Counted from the stretch's first letter, positions 49,556-59,273 are shown. The stretch is DNA of 64,000 bases from Streptomyces venezuelae (GCF_008642315.1 NZ_CP029192.1:1178001-1242000); one strand, 5' to 3'. Numbers and translations: made by a program. The notes: generated by a model not told the origin, from the letters alone.

Positions 49556-50596
49556 TCACCCCGGCAGGGCCGACGTAGGGGTGACCAACACGTGGGTCGA
49601 CGTGCGGGCCACCACGTACGACGTGCCCTTGGTGGTTCTCGGGGCCAGGGGGACCTTGTGGTGGCCCGGCTCCAGGACCTCGTCGAAGACTTCGTGGACG
49701 TGGGTGCGGGAGAGGCGGTCCATCCGGTACGCCGTGAGCTGCACGCGGCACGTCGAGGTGACGTCGAGCTCCGCCGAGCGGGGACCCGCGGCGAGGCGGG
49801 TGAGGCGGCGCTGTTCCTGGGGGCTGCGGTCCAGCGCGTCCTCGATCTGGGCGACCAGGAGCGGGACGATCGGGGCGAGGCCGTCCACGTACGCGACGGG
49901 GACGGCCGCGGCGTCGAAGGCCGCGCGCACGGACTGCCGGGTGGCCTCGGGCACCGTCGGGCCGAAGGCGACCGCACCGTACGTGCGGAGTTCGTCGGCC
50001 GGCACCCCCGCCGCGTCCGCCGCGATCTCCGCGCCGACCCCGATCGTCCGCAGCGCGGCCGCCAGCTTGGCGAGGATCGCCACACGCGCGCCGATGAGGA
50101 GGACCCGGCGACGGTTCCGCGCGTCGCCCTCGGCGAGCAACTGCCCGAGCGCCGCCCGGTATTCGTCCCCGCGGAAACGGAACGGCCCTATGCCGTGGTA
50201 GCCGTTGAGCGCCAGGTCGGCCCGTTCCGACGTCTGCCAGGCGAAGTCGCGCCAGACGAAGTCGTCGCTGCCGTCGGCGCACTTCTCGATCACCGCCGTG
50301 ACCGCGCCGCACTCCAGGCCCTCGCACTCGGGGCAGCCGTAAATGACGTAACGCCCCTCCTCCAGCGGCGCCTGCGCCTCGAGAAGGAGTCGGCGCACAT
50401 GCGTCGTGAAGATGGCCGGCGGGATGTCGGAGGCGAGCGGCGACACCGCGTCGAGGTCGGAGAGCCGGAAGAGGAGCGGGCGGCCGTCGACGATGAAGTC
50501 GACGAAATCGCGGTGCACTTGGTAGTCACCGTTGGCGAGAACCCCACCGGCGCGGATGGCCGGTGCCAGACCGAAGGTCGCGTACTCGGCAGACAT
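49556..50596 (-). CDS. Conserved hypothetical protein with a C-x2-C motif
   Basis: 346 aa, no signal peptide and no membrane span. The N-terminal about 150 residues carry FIVDGRPLLFRLSDLD and a YGCPECEGLECGAV cysteine cluster that could bind zinc. The C-terminal half is alpha/beta with an Ala-rich Rossmann-like stretch (RRVLLIGARVAILAKLAAAL). I do not recognise a catalytic family; it is sometimes loosely called an oxidoreductase. ATG 50596; the next codons match the conserved start AEYATFGLAPAIRAGG. Monocistronic. Confidence 0.65.
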   Translation of the reverse strand: MSAEYATFGLAPAIRAGGVLANGDYQVHRDFVDFIVDGRPLLFRLSDLDAVSPLASDIPPAIFTTHVRRLLLEAQAPLEEGRYVIYGCPECEGLECGAVTAVIEKCADGSDDFVWRDFAWQTSERADLALNGYHGIGPFRFRGDEYRAALGQLLAEGDARNRRRVLLIGARVAILAKLAAALRTIGVGAEIAADAAGVPADELRTYGAVAFGPTVPEATRQSVRAAFDAAAVPVAYVDGLAPIVPLLVAQIEDALDRSPQEQRRLTRLAAGPRSAELDVTSTCRVQLTAYRMDRLSRTHVHEVFDEVLEPGHHKVPLAPRTTKGTSYVVARTSTHVLVTPTSALPG

Positions 50597-50660
50597 GCTG
50601 TGAGTATCCCCACCTGAGGTGGGATCTGAGCACGGCATCGCACATTCCGATACCGGGCGG

Positions 50661-50698
50661 CCCGGGAGGCGGCGCGCTCGGTGGCGCCGCCTCCCGGG
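50661..50698. terminator. Terminator of the BCCT transporter gene
   Basis: Perfect 15-bp stem (50661-50675 with 50684-50698) and 8-nt loop, 8 bp after the stop of the leftward BCCT gene. Strong intrinsic-terminator shape without U-tract. Confidence 0.75.
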
Positions 50699-50706
50699 GC
50701 CGCGGG

Positions 50707-52437
50707 TCAGCGGGGAGCGACCGGGTCGTTGTCCCGTTCGGGACCGTCGCCGTTGTCGTCGGTCGCGGGGCCGATCTGGAGCTCGAAGTCACCGTCGTGG
50801 TGCTCGTGTCCTGCGATGACGGCCTTCTCCAGGACCTCCGTGCCGTGCTCGCCGCGCACGATCAGCGGGTCGTGGCGCAGATCCCGCATGAGGGCCACGC
50901 ACATGCCGATCATCACGATGGTGAAGGGCGCGGCGACCAGGATCGTGAGGTTGCGCAGCCCGGTGAGCGCGTCGTCGTTGCCGTCGCCGATGAGGAGCAT
51001 GATCGCGCCGACGGCACCCGTCACGATGCCCCAGAAGATCACGACGAACCGGCCGGGTTCGAGGGCGCCCTTCTGGGAGAGCGTGCCCATGACGATGGAC
51101 GCGGCGTCGGCTCCCGAGACGAAGAAGATGCCGACGAGGATCATGACCAGCAGGCTGGTCACGGTGGCGATCGGGTACTCGTTCAGCAGACCGAAGAGCT
51201 GGGCCTCCTGGGTCGTGTCGCCCTTGAGTCCGCCGCGGTCGGCGACCGTCATGGCGCTGCCGCCGAAGACCGCGAACCAGATGAGGCTGACGGTGCTGGG
51301 CACCAGGATGACGCCGCCGACGAACTGACGGATCGTACGGCCGCGGCTGATGCGCGCGATGAACATGCCGACGAAGGGCGTCCAGGAGATCCACCAGGCC
51401 CAGTAGAAGACCGTCCAGCTGCTCAGCCAGTCCGCGACGCCCTCGCCGCTGGACGCCTCGGTGCGGCCGATGAGCTGCGGCAGGTCGTTGAGGTAGGCCC
51501 CGATGGACGTGGGCACCATGTCGAGGATGATGACGGTCGGGCCCGCGATGAAGACGAAGACGACCAGCAGCCCGGCCAGCACCATGTTGATGTTGGAGAG
51601 CCACTGCACGCCCTTCTCCACACCGGAGATGGCGGACGCCACGAAGGCCAGGGTCAGCACGGCGATGATCGCGACGAGCAGCCCGGTGCCCGCCTTGTCC
51701 ATCCAGTCGACCTCCTCCATGCCGCTGCCGATCTGCAGGGCGCCGAGGCCAAGCGAGGCGGCCGAGCCGAAGAGGGTGGCGAAGATGGCGAGGATGTCGA
51801 TGACGCGGCCCCAGGCGCCGCGGGCGTGCTTCTCGCCGATGAGCGGTTCGAAGACGGCGCTGATGGTCTGCCTACGGTTGCGGCGGAAGGTGCTGTACGC
51901 GATGGCGAGACCCACGACCGCGTAGATCGCCCACGGGTGGAGCGTCCAGTGGAAGAGGGTGGTGGCCATCGCGGTCTCCATGGCCGCGGGCGCGTCCGCC
52001 GGGTCGGTGCCCGGCGGATGGTCCTTGAAGTGCGCGAGGGGCTCGCTCACTCCGTAGAACATCAGGCCGATGCCCATGCCGGCGCTGAACATCATGGCCA
52101 CCCAGGAGACCGTGCGGAACTCCGGGTCCTCGCCCTCCTTGCCGAGGGTGATCTTTCCGTACCGGCTGACGGCCAGCCACAGCGCGAAGACGACGAACCC
52201 TGTGGCGGTCAGCATGAAGAACCAACCGCCGTTGTGCATCAGACCGTTGAGCATGTCCGTGGAGACATTCTCGAGCGAGTCCGTCGATACTCCGCCCCAG
52301 ACCACGAACGCGAGGGTGAGCACGGCGGTGACACCGAACACCACCCGGTCCGTCTGCGGGGATCGGCCGCCGGGGGCGGGCGTCATGGCCTCTGACGCCC
52401 CTCCCCCGTCGTCCGCTTTATGCTGATCCTGCGTCAC
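50707..52437 (-). CDS. BCCT-family betaine/carnitine/choline transporter
   Basis: 576 aa with 12 predicted spans and long charged termini. Family markers: MFSAGMGIGLMFYGVSEP, WTLHPWAIYAVVGLAIAYS, and WWISWTPFVGMFIARISRGRTIRQF. Sodium- or proton-coupled uptake of a quaternary amine, probably an osmoprotectant; the charged C-terminal tail could act as osmosensor as in BetP. GTG 52437 is chosen with AAGGTG 6 nt upstream; a GTG at 52446 is alternative. The dyad GTCAC-TT/AA-GTGAC overlaps the start. Confidence 0.9.
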   Translation of the reverse strand: MTQDQHKADDGGGASEAMTPAPGGRSPQTDRVVFGVTAVLTLAFVVWGGVSTDSLENVSTDMLNGLMHNGGWFFMLTATGFVVFALWLAVSRYGKITLGKEGEDPEFRTVSWVAMMFSAGMGIGLMFYGVSEPLAHFKDHPPGTDPADAPAAMETAMATTLFHWTLHPWAIYAVVGLAIAYSTFRRNRRQTISAVFEPLIGEKHARGAWGRVIDILAIFATLFGSAASLGLGALQIGSGMEEVDWMDKAGTGLLVAIIAVLTLAFVASAISGVEKGVQWLSNINMVLAGLLVVFVFIAGPTVIILDMVPTSIGAYLNDLPQLIGRTEASSGEGVADWLSSWTVFYWAWWISWTPFVGMFIARISRGRTIRQFVGGVILVPSTVSLIWFAVFGGSAMTVADRGGLKGDTTQEAQLFGLLNEYPIATVTSLLVMILVGIFFVSGADAASIVMGTLSQKGALEPGRFVVIFWGIVTGAVGAIMLLIGDGNDDALTGLRNLTILVAAPFTIVMIGMCVALMRDLRHDPLIVRGEHGTEVLEKAVIAGHEHHDGDFELQIGPATDDNGDGPERDNDPVAPR

Positions 52438-52522
52438 AAGTGACACCTTTCAGGGGGTCGGTATCGAGTCGAGAGTTTGTTCTTCGTTACCCCCTACCAC
52501 ATGTGACGTACCTCTCACCTTC

Positions 52523-53803
52523 TCAACAGGCCATGTCGGGCCGACCTGTGACCATGTGATACGGCGCACGCTCGTCGAGCAGCAGCGGCACGAGCGCACG
52601 GGCCGACTGCCGCAGGGGAACGAATGCGCCAGTTTTCGTGCGCTTCACGGTGACTCCGTGCAGGGCCAGTTCGTCCTTGATGTCGCCGTACTGGGCGGCG
52701 TCCAGGCGGTACCCGCAGGGCGGGTCCTGGATGATCTCGGACGGCTCGGCGGGGTCGTTGTCCGCACCACCGATGTAGACGGGGCCGCGGTCACGGAAGC
52801 CCTCGACGCGGGCCGCCCCGGTGGCCGCCTCCAGCTTCCCTCGGCGCTCGTCCGTGTAGTCGAACAGGCCGCCGAGCGCCGAGCGCTGGGAGGCCACGCG
52901 GCGCCGGTTGTTGAGCGCCGCGTCCTTCTTCTCGGCCTCGGTGAGGGGGTCGACGCGGCTCTCGATCAGCAGTCCGGCTGCGTGCTTGATGCCGGACATG
53001 TTGCGCAGGATGCGCTCCTGCCCGTCGCCCGCGGTCTGCTTGATGGGGTCGCCGGTGACCGGATCGGTCCAGATGCCGTACGTGCCCGTGGTGTACCCGT
53101 CGTGCCCGGCGGCCGGCCGCACGTACGCCGTGGAGAGCGTCTGCGCCTCCCCGTGCACGGCTTCGTCGGTGTTGAGGTTGCGCGGCCAGAGGTCGAACAG
53201 GTCCTTGTCGTAGTACTTGGGCGTGGCGCCGTACTCGTGCAGGTCGTAGATGACGTCGGGCTTGCGGTCCCGGATCACCGCGGCCATGGCGCGCGCCTCG
53301 GCGGTCTTGAGGGAGAGGTGGTCGCGGTTGATGTCGACGCCGTCGGAGTTGCCGCGGGTGTCCGCGGCGCGCCCGTCGGGGTTGGCGGTCGGCACGACGA
53401 GGAGCGTGGTGCGGCTGAGGAAGCGCTTGGTCTTCTTGTCCTTCGCGTACGCCAGGTCGCGGATCGTGGACAGACAGGCCTCGCGGCCGGAGGGTTCGTC
53501 GCCGTGCTGGCTGCAGATCAGCAGCACGGTGTTCTTCGCCGGGCGTTCGCCGATGCGGACCAGCTGGACGGGGCGGTCCTTCTTGGTGGTGCCGATGCGG
53601 TCGACCGAGACCCTCTTGGTGGCCCGGTCCACGGTGGCGAGCAGGTCCTGTTCCTCGGGCTGGGAGGTCCAGCGCGCTCCGTTCGTCTCCTCGAATCCGG
53701 TACGGGGCGGGGTCGGCGTCGCCTGTGCGGGCGCCGTCAGGAACGGCGCGGCGAGCGCGGCGGTGGCGCAGACGAGCGCGAGGGAGCGGATGCGCGGTGT
53801 CAT
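52523..53803 (-). CDS. Secreted M14-family zinc carboxypeptidase
   Basis: 426 aa. Signal peptide at 1 to about 29 (SLALVCATAALAAPF, cleavage after AQA). Zinc ligands: H100 and E103 in SQHGDEPSGRE, and the later His in IYDLHEYG; the substrate-binding NPDGR and VDINRDH are intact. It probably trims C-terminal residues of extracellular peptides. It follows the CocE-type peptidase gene with a 4-bp overlap, so both exoenzymes are co-expressed. Confidence 0.9.
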   Translation of the reverse strand: MTPRIRSLALVCATAALAAPFLTAPAQATPTPPRTGFEETNGARWTSQPEEQDLLATVDRATKRVSVDRIGTTKKDRPVQLVRIGERPAKNTVLLICSQHGDEPSGREACLSTIRDLAYAKDKKTKRFLSRTTLLVVPTANPDGRAADTRGNSDGVDINRDHLSLKTAEARAMAAVIRDRKPDVIYDLHEYGATPKYYDKDLFDLWPRNLNTDEAVHGEAQTLSTAYVRPAAGHDGYTTGTYGIWTDPVTGDPIKQTAGDGQERILRNMSGIKHAAGLLIESRVDPLTEAEKKDAALNNRRRVASQRSALGGLFDYTDERRGKLEAATGAARVEGFRDRGPVYIGGADNDPAEPSEIIQDPPCGYRLDAAQYGDIKDELALHGVTVKRTKTGAFVPLRQSARALVPLLLDERAPYHMVTGRPDMAC

Positions 53804-55770
53804 GAAGTGCTGCCTCCCGGGACGGGGTTGATGCGGCGCGGCGGGGCCACGCCGTCGAGTCGGGCTTCGCGGGGAGTGCCGGACGCGGTGGTGGTGAACG
53901 CGCCGGGGCCGCCCACCAGGGGCAGTTTCGCCGAGGTGCGGGCCAGGTCGAGGGTGAGCGTCGGGGTGTCTGCGGGGGCTTCGATCAGATTGCGGTCGGT
54001 GCCCGCCACGATCAGCGCGAGTCGGTGGCCCTTGGGCACGACGTGGTCGGTGGCGGCCAGGTCGAGGGTGATGGTGTGCGGCTTGCCCGGGGTGAGCGGG
54101 CGGCCCCGGCGGGCGTCGGCCCAGTTGCCGAGGTCGGCCCAGCCCCGGCTGAAGATCGTGTAGTCGACGTCGGCGGTGTTCGCGCGCGTCTCCTTGAAGC
54201 AGGAGCTGTCACCCGCGGTGCTCGGCCCCCAGCAGGTGCGCTCGGGAAGGGTGGTGATGCCCTCGCCCGCGGCGGCGTAGTCGCGGATGGTGTCGGGGCC
54301 GAGGTCGACGAGGACCGCGGAGAGGTGGGCGGTGCGGGTCGTCGGGGTCGCGGTGACGGTGACCGTGGAGGAGCCGGAGAGCCGCAGGTCACGGGCGAGC
54401 GGCTTGCTGGTGAAACCCGCCTTGGCCGGTGTCGACATGTCGATCTGCTCGGCCCAGGCCGTCTCGCTCAGGCGCGGGTCGTCGGTGAACGTCTCGGTGC
54501 CCTTGCCGCGCCGGGTGCCGAGGGTGCCGACGCCGGGCTCCGTGCCCTTGGCGGGGCGGAGTTCGACGGCGCGGGTGCCGCGCGGGGGCCAGACGCGGTC
54601 GGTGCTCCAGCGGTCCGGTGCGCGCTCGATGTCGGCCATCGGCTCGCGGTCGACCCCGTTGTCGTAGCCGAGGAGTTCGTGGTCGAACCAGCGGTGCAGG
54701 GTGCGGACCCAGTCGGCGCGGCGGAGGTCGAAGGGGTCGACGTGACCGGCCTGGCTGAGCCAGATCTTGCGGTCCACGCCGTTCTCGGCGAGCGCGTCCC
54801 ACCACTGGCCGAAGTGCTTGGTGCGCACGTTGAGGTCCTGCATGCCGTGGACGACGAAGACGCTCGCGCGCACCTGGTCGGCGTCCGGGACGTGGTCGCG
54901 TTCGCTCCACAGCGGGGTCCAGTCGCCGCTGCGGGGCGCGCCCTCGATGAGTCGCTGCTTGACGGCCCCGCAGCGGGCGCGGGCCTCGGGGCTCTCGATG
55001 CCGCTCGCGAGGCGGTCGGGGCCGCTGCCGTACAGCGGGGCGCCCTTGGCGAAGTAGTAGTCGTACCAGGAGGAGATCGCGCCGATCGGCACGATGGTCC
55101 TGAGGCCCGGGACTCCGGTGGCGGCGACGCCTTGCGCCACGGTCCCGTCGTAGCTCTTGCCGATCATTCCGGTGGCCCCGTTGCTCCAGGTCGCCCGCGT
55201 CCGTTCGGTGCCGGTGCGGCTGGTGTAGCCGCGGGCGCGGCCGTTCAGCCAGTCGACGACGGCCTTCGCGGACTGGACGTCGGAGCGGCCGCCGACGTCG
55301 ACGCAGCCGTCGGAGCGGTTGGTGCCCGCGAGGTCCACGGCGACGTAGCCGTAGCCGCGCGGGACGAAGTAGTTGTCGTAGTACAGCGGGAGCTGGACGG
55401 GGTTGCCGTTCGCGTCGTACGTCTTCTTCTGGCTCTCGTTGCCGCGGCCGCAGCAGGAGTAGTACGGGCTCGCGTCCATGATCACGGGTATGCGGCGGCC
55501 CCGGCGGTCGAGTTCACGGGGCCGGACTATGTCGACGGCGACGCGGTCGGTCTTCCCGTCCGCGTCGCCGTCGATCCTGGTGTCGACCCATACGGATTCG
55601 CGTATCGCGTCCTCGTACGAGTAGACGGGTCTGCTCTCGCGCGGCATGCGCGAGGCCTCGGCGGCGCCCTGCGCCGCGCCCGGGGACATGAGGCCGGCGA
55701 TCAGGGCGGCGAGGGCCGCCGTCAGGAGCGTTCTCCACAGGATGCGGGTGCGTCGCGCACGTATCGGCAT
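53800..55770 (-). CDS. Secreted Xaa-Pro dipeptidyl-peptidase/CocE-NonD hydrolase
   Basis: 656 aa. Signal peptide about 1-42 (twin Arg-like RRTRILWRTLLTAALAALIAGL). X-Pro dipeptidyl-peptidase domain with the Ser nucleophile in GKSYDGT, Asp in VHGMQDLNV and His in SQAGHVDPFD; a C-terminal beta-sandwich follows (about 430-650). It likely cleaves Xaa-Pro dipeptides from extracellular peptides, though CocE-like esterase activity is possible. ATG 55770 has no good SD. First gene of a two-gene exopeptidase operon. Confidence 0.88.
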   Translation of the reverse strand: MPIRARRTRILWRTLLTAALAALIAGLMSPGAAQGAAEASRMPRESRPVYSYEDAIRESVWVDTRIDGDADGKTDRVAVDIVRPRELDRRGRRIPVIMDASPYYSCCGRGNESQKKTYDANGNPVQLPLYYDNYFVPRGYGYVAVDLAGTNRSDGCVDVGGRSDVQSAKAVVDWLNGRARGYTSRTGTERTRATWSNGATGMIGKSYDGTVAQGVAATGVPGLRTIVPIGAISSWYDYYFAKGAPLYGSGPDRLASGIESPEARARCGAVKQRLIEGAPRSGDWTPLWSERDHVPDADQVRASVFVVHGMQDLNVRTKHFGQWWDALAENGVDRKIWLSQAGHVDPFDLRRADWVRTLHRWFDHELLGYDNGVDREPMADIERAPDRWSTDRVWPPRGTRAVELRPAKGTEPGVGTLGTRRGKGTETFTDDPRLSETAWAEQIDMSTPAKAGFTSKPLARDLRLSGSSTVTVTATPTTRTAHLSAVLVDLGPDTIRDYAAAGEGITTLPERTCWGPSTAGDSSCFKETRANTADVDYTIFSRGWADLGNWADARRGRPLTPGKPHTITLDLAATDHVVPKGHRLALIVAGTDRNLIEAPADTPTLTLDLARTSAKLPLVGGPGAFTTTASGTPREARLDGVAPPRRINPVPGGSTS

Positions 55771-55894
55771 GGCGCGGAAGGTACACCGGTGAACTCCCGG
55801 GCGACAGAGGGCAGCACGCAGCGGCGACAGGTGCATGGGACATTGAGGCACATGTCGGCCGAATGGCAATCGTGTGACGGGTGGGGCCATGGAC

Positions 55895-55924
55895 ATGACG
55901 GGTACGGAAGGGGCTGAATAGGCT
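55895..55924 (+). promoter_or_regulatory. Candidate promoter of the M1 peptidase gene
   Basis: ATGACG (55895-55900) and TAGGCT (55919-55924) at 18 bp; predicted transcription start near 55931, leaving a leader of about 42 nt before the GTG. Plausible HrdB-type promoter. Confidence 0.4.
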
Positions 55925-55972
55925 CGACGACCAAGACGAACGCATGTTTTGCCCCTACGACTTGGAGCTCTT

Positions 55973-57475
55973 GTGCACCGCAGACTCATCGCCCCGGGCG
56001 CTCTGGCGGCCTCTCTCCTGCTGGCGATCCCGGCATCGGCCGCGGACTTCTCCCCCGGGGCCCCGGGCATCGGCGACCCCTATTACCCGGCGAGCGGCAA
56101 CGGCGGATACGACGTCTCGCACTACGACCTGCGGCTGAAGTACCAGCCCAAGACCGACCTGCTCGAAGGCACGGCGACGCTCAACGCCCGCACCACGCAG
56201 GACCTCTCGCGCTTCAACCTCGACTTCGGCCTGAAGGTCTCCGAGGTGCGGGTCAACGGCAAGAAGGCGAAGTTCAAGAAGACCGGCGACCAGGAACTGC
56301 AGATCACGCCGCCGGCCGGGCTGCCCAAGGGCACGGCGGTCACGGTCGTCGTGCGGTACGCGGGCAAGCCCTCCGAGCTGAAGATCAACGGTTACACGGC
56401 CTGGCACCGGACGCCGGACGGCGGTGTCGCCGCGCAGGAGCCGGAGGCCGCCGTGTGGTGGTTCCCGTCCAACGACCACCCGCTCGACAAGGCGACGTAC
56501 GACGTGTCCGTCTCGGTGCCCGACGGCACCCAGGCGATCTCCAACGGCGTGCTGCAGTCGCAGAGTTCCAAGCTCGGCTGGACCCGTTACAACTGGCGGT
56601 CGAACAAGCCGCAGGCCAGCTACCTCGCGACGCTCGCGGTCGGCAAGTTCGACATCACGACCGACAAGACGGAGGGCGGCCTGCCCGTCCTCAACGCGTA
56701 CAGCAAGGACCTGGGCGACAACGCGGGCGCGGCGCGGGCCAGCATCGAGCGGACCACCGAGGTCGCCGAGTGGCTGGAGACGCTCTACGGCAAGTACCCG
56801 TTCAACGCGCTCGGCGGCTACGTCCCGAACGTGAAGAGCAGCTACGCCCTGGAGACCCAGACCCGGCCCTTCTACAGCCCCTCCGCGTTCGCGAACGGCT
56901 CCAACGCCTCCATCGTCGTCCACGAGCTGGCCCACCAGTGGTACGGCGACAGCGTCTCGGTGGACGGCTGGAAGGACATCTGGGTCAACGAGGGCTTCGC
57001 CCGCTACAGCCAGTGGCTGTGGTCGGAGAAGGAGGGTGAGGGCACGGCGCAGGAGCTGGCGGACTACGTGTACGCCCAGCACCCCGCCGACGATCCGTTC
57101 TGGAAGGTCAAGCCGGGCGACCCGGGCCCGGACAACCAGTTCCACGGCGGGGTCTACGACCGGGGCGCGGTGGCGCTGCAGGCCCTGCGCAACGAGGTCG
57201 GCGACGACACGTTCTTCGAGATCCTGAAGGGCTGGCCGCAGAAGCACGCGTACGGCAACGCCAAGGTGGGCGACTTCGTGAAGTACGCGGAGAAGGTCTC
57301 CGGCAAGCCGCTCGCGGAGCTCTTCGACACGTGGCTGTACCAGCCGTCGCGGCCCGCGGCGCCCGCCGTGCGCGAGGCCGGCATCGCCCGCTCGGCCGCC
57401 GCCCCGGCCAAGCCGAAGTCGTGGAAGCAGATCGCGGCGACGAACGGCGTGCACGACCACGGGCACGATCACTGA
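55973..57475 (+). CDS. Secreted M1-family metallopeptidase
   Basis: 500 aa. Signal peptide about 1-23 (LIAPGALAASLLLAIPASA). Zinc motif HELAHQW with ligands H317, H321 and, 18 residues later, E340 (WVNEGFARY). The exopeptidase GAMEN is replaced by YALETQ at about 291-296, as in the bacterial short M1 branch. Length is half that of full aminopeptidase N. GTG 55973 has GGAG 5 nt upstream. The tail is His-rich (HDHGHDH). Divergent from the two-gene peptidase operon to its left. Confidence 0.9.
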   Translation: MHRRLIAPGALAASLLLAIPASAADFSPGAPGIGDPYYPASGNGGYDVSHYDLRLKYQPKTDLLEGTATLNARTTQDLSRFNLDFGLKVSEVRVNGKKAKFKKTGDQELQITPPAGLPKGTAVTVVVRYAGKPSELKINGYTAWHRTPDGGVAAQEPEAAVWWFPSNDHPLDKATYDVSVSVPDGTQAISNGVLQSQSSKLGWTRYNWRSNKPQASYLATLAVGKFDITTDKTEGGLPVLNAYSKDLGDNAGAARASIERTTEVAEWLETLYGKYPFNALGGYVPNVKSSYALETQTRPFYSPSAFANGSNASIVVHELAHQWYGDSVSVDGWKDIWVNEGFARYSQWLWSEKEGEGTAQELADYVYAQHPADDPFWKVKPGDPGPDNQFHGGVYDRGAVALQALRNEVGDDTFFEILKGWPQKHAYGNAKVGDFVKYAEKVSGKPLAELFDTWLYQPSRPAAPAVREAGIARSAAAPAKPKSWKQIAATNGVHDHGHDH

Positions 57476-57489
57476 CGATCCGGTGCGCT

Positions 57490-57520
57490 GCGCCGCCGGG
57501 GGGCTACCTCCCGGCGGCGC
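57490..57520. terminator. Hairpin between the convergent M1 and MpaB genes
   Basis: Perfect 11-bp stem GCGCCGCCGGG/CCCGGCGGCGC with a 9-nt loop, starting 15 bp after the M1 stop and running into the last codons of the leftward MpaB gene. Confidence 0.6.
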
Positions 57521-58412
57521 GGTGGCGTGCGCGGGCCCTGCGCGCCGCGGGCAGATAGCGCAGGCGCTCGGGCAGGAGCGGCACAACCGTGCGGACCACC
57601 CGGCCGAGGCGGCGCAGCCTGCGCTCCTGCGTGCCGGTCCAGGGGAGGCCGATGGCCTCGCGGGCGTCCGGGGGCATCAGGCCGATCGTGACGAAGCGGC
57701 GGAAGCGGGCCAGCGGGGGCACGAGTACGGGCCACAGGGCCCGCAGCAGCAGCCGTAGGGCGGCCGGGCCGCGGTCCGGCGGCGGGACGGTCTTGTCGAC
57801 GGCGGTCAGCTCCGCGGCGACCCCGGTGAGTTCGATCTCCTCGGCGAGGACCTTGCGGTAGTGCGGCCAGAACTCTTCCAGCGTCTGCGGCATGTCCCGG
57901 TCGTGGATGCCGAGGATGCGGCCGACCTGGAGCCACTCGGCGTACAGCTGCCGCTCCTGCGCCTCGGTGAAGGGGCGGCCCAGGTACTGCTGCGCGTGCC
58001 GGTAGACGGGGAAGCCCGTGGCGTGCACCCAGGCGTAGTTCTCGGGCATCAGCGCGTGGTAGCGGCGGCCTCGGGTGTCCGTGCCCTGGATGGTGCGGTG
58101 CAGCACGCGCAGCCTGCGGCCCTCGGCGGCCGCCTCGTCCCCGCCGTACACCCACAGCAGGACAGAGCGGATGGAGCGCTCGCCCCTCCCCCACGGGTCG
58201 GTGCGGAACACCGAGTGCTCGTCGACGCCCGCGCCGACCGCCGGGTGCGCCACCTGCATGGTGAGCGCGGGCGGCAGCATCAGGAGCATGCGGATGTCAC
58301 CGGCGATGTTCCAGAGGATCCCGCCGGGCGGGGGCGGGGGCGGGGACGCGTCGGCGGAGTCGCTCTTGTCGTGGGCCGCGTGCTGCTCGCGCGCGTCGGC
58401 CGGGTGGTTCAT
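57504..58412 (-). CDS. MpaB-type (DUF2236) oxygenase
   Basis: 302 aa. Contains the DUF2236/MpaB domain (about residues 30-260): a hydrophobic opening helix (LLMLPPALTMQVAHPAVGAGV), DPWGRGERSIRSV, ENYAWVHATGFPVYR and a His/Arg-rich cluster that binds heme in the rubber oxygenase Lcp and related enzymes. The segment before it is a poly-Pro stretch. Probably oxygenates a lipid or isoprenoid. ATG 58412 has GAGGAG 8 nt upstream. Confidence 0.83.
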   Translation of the reverse strand: MNHPADAREQHAAHDKSDSADASPPPPPPGGILWNIAGDIRMLLMLPPALTMQVAHPAVGAGVDEHSVFRTDPWGRGERSIRSVLLWVYGGDEAAAEGRRLRVLHRTIQGTDTRGRRYHALMPENYAWVHATGFPVYRHAQQYLGRPFTEAQERQLYAEWLQVGRILGIHDRDMPQTLEEFWPHYRKVLAEEIELTGVAAELTAVDKTVPPPDRGPAALRLLLRALWPVLVPPLARFRRFVTIGLMPPDAREAIGLPWTGTQERRLRRLGRVVRTVVPLLPERLRYLPAARRARARHRAAGR

Positions 58413-58426
58413 TCGACGTGCTCCTC

Positions 58427-58451
58427 GGACGTGCCCTGTTGGTGCACGTCC
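58427..58451. promoter_or_regulatory. Dyad upstream of the MpaB gene
   Basis: GGACGTGC-N9-GCACGTCC (58427-58434, 58444-58451), perfect 8-bp arms, plus a third GACGTGC half-site at 58415-58421. It sits 15-39 bp before the MpaB start and 28 bp after the alpha/beta hydrolase stop. Operator or terminator. Confidence 0.45.
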
Positions 58452-58478
58452 CAGTATGCGACCGCGAACGCACCTGCC

Positions 58479-59273
58479 TCAGCGGGCCTCGGCGTACGCC
58501 TCCAGGATGATGTCGAGGACCGCGTCCGGTTCCCGCACCGTCGGGAAGTGGTCGCTGTGCGCGAGCCGCACCGCGCGGCAGCCCGGAATGCGCCGCGCCA
58601 TGGCCTCGTTCAGTTGGACCACCTCGGGCTGGTCGTGCTCGCCGATGGCCAGGGTGCAGGGGACGTCGAGCTCGCCGAGCCGGTCGTAGGCGGGCGGGTC
58701 CGGCACGTGGTGCGGATGCACGGCGAACCACGCCGGGACCACGGCCTTGAGCAGCGCCGTCACCTCGGGGTCGGCGCCGGTGCCCGCAGCGGCGGATACG
58801 CGCCGCATCATCGTCACGATGCCGTCCACGTCGCCCGTCTGGGCGCGGCGGCCGACCTCGGCCATGAACTCGGGCGGGAGGAGGTCGTCGGCGCCGGTGA
58901 CGCCCGGGACGATCAGGGCGAGGCTCGCCACGCGTGCGGGGTCGCGGAGTGCGAGGCTGATGGCCGTCGCGCCCCCCATGCTGGACGCGGCCAGGACGGC
59001 CCGGCCCACGCCGTAGTGGTCCAGGACCGCGATCAGGTCCTCGACCAGTGAGAACGAGGCGGTCGGCGCGGGTGACCTGCCGTACCCACGTGCGTCGTAG
59101 CGGATCACCCGGTGGCGCTCCGTGAGGCGCGGCAGGATGCCGTCCCAGATGCGGGAGTCGCCGACACCCGGGTGCAGAAGGACCAGGGGGAGGCTTCCGC
59201 CGCCCGTGCCGCTCGGTTCACCCGAGTCGTGCGACCACAGTTCGCCGTCCTTGACCGAGACCATGACGTCCAT
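58479..59273 (-). CDS. Alpha/beta hydrolase
   Basis: 264 aa. Catalytic triad visible: Ser in ASSMGGA (nucleophile elbow), Asp in IGEHDQPEVV, His in AHSDHFPTV; the oxyanion LLHPGVGDSRIW precedes it and YDARGYGRS is typical of the esterase/haloperoxidase branch. No signal peptide. Substrate unknown. Same direction as the MpaB gene 66 bp downstream, so they may share a transcript. Confidence 0.88.
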   Translation of the reverse strand: MDVMVSVKDGELWSHDSGEPSGTGGGSLPLVLLHPGVGDSRIWDGILPRLTERHRVIRYDARGYGRSPAPTASFSLVEDLIAVLDHYGVGRAVLAASSMGGATAISLALRDPARVASLALIVPGVTGADDLLPPEFMAEVGRRAQTGDVDGIVTMMRRVSAAAGTGADPEVTALLKAVVPAWFAVHPHHVPDPPAYDRLGELDVPCTLAIGEHDQPEVVQLNEAMARRIPGCRAVRLAHSDHFPTVREPDAVLDIILEAYAEAR

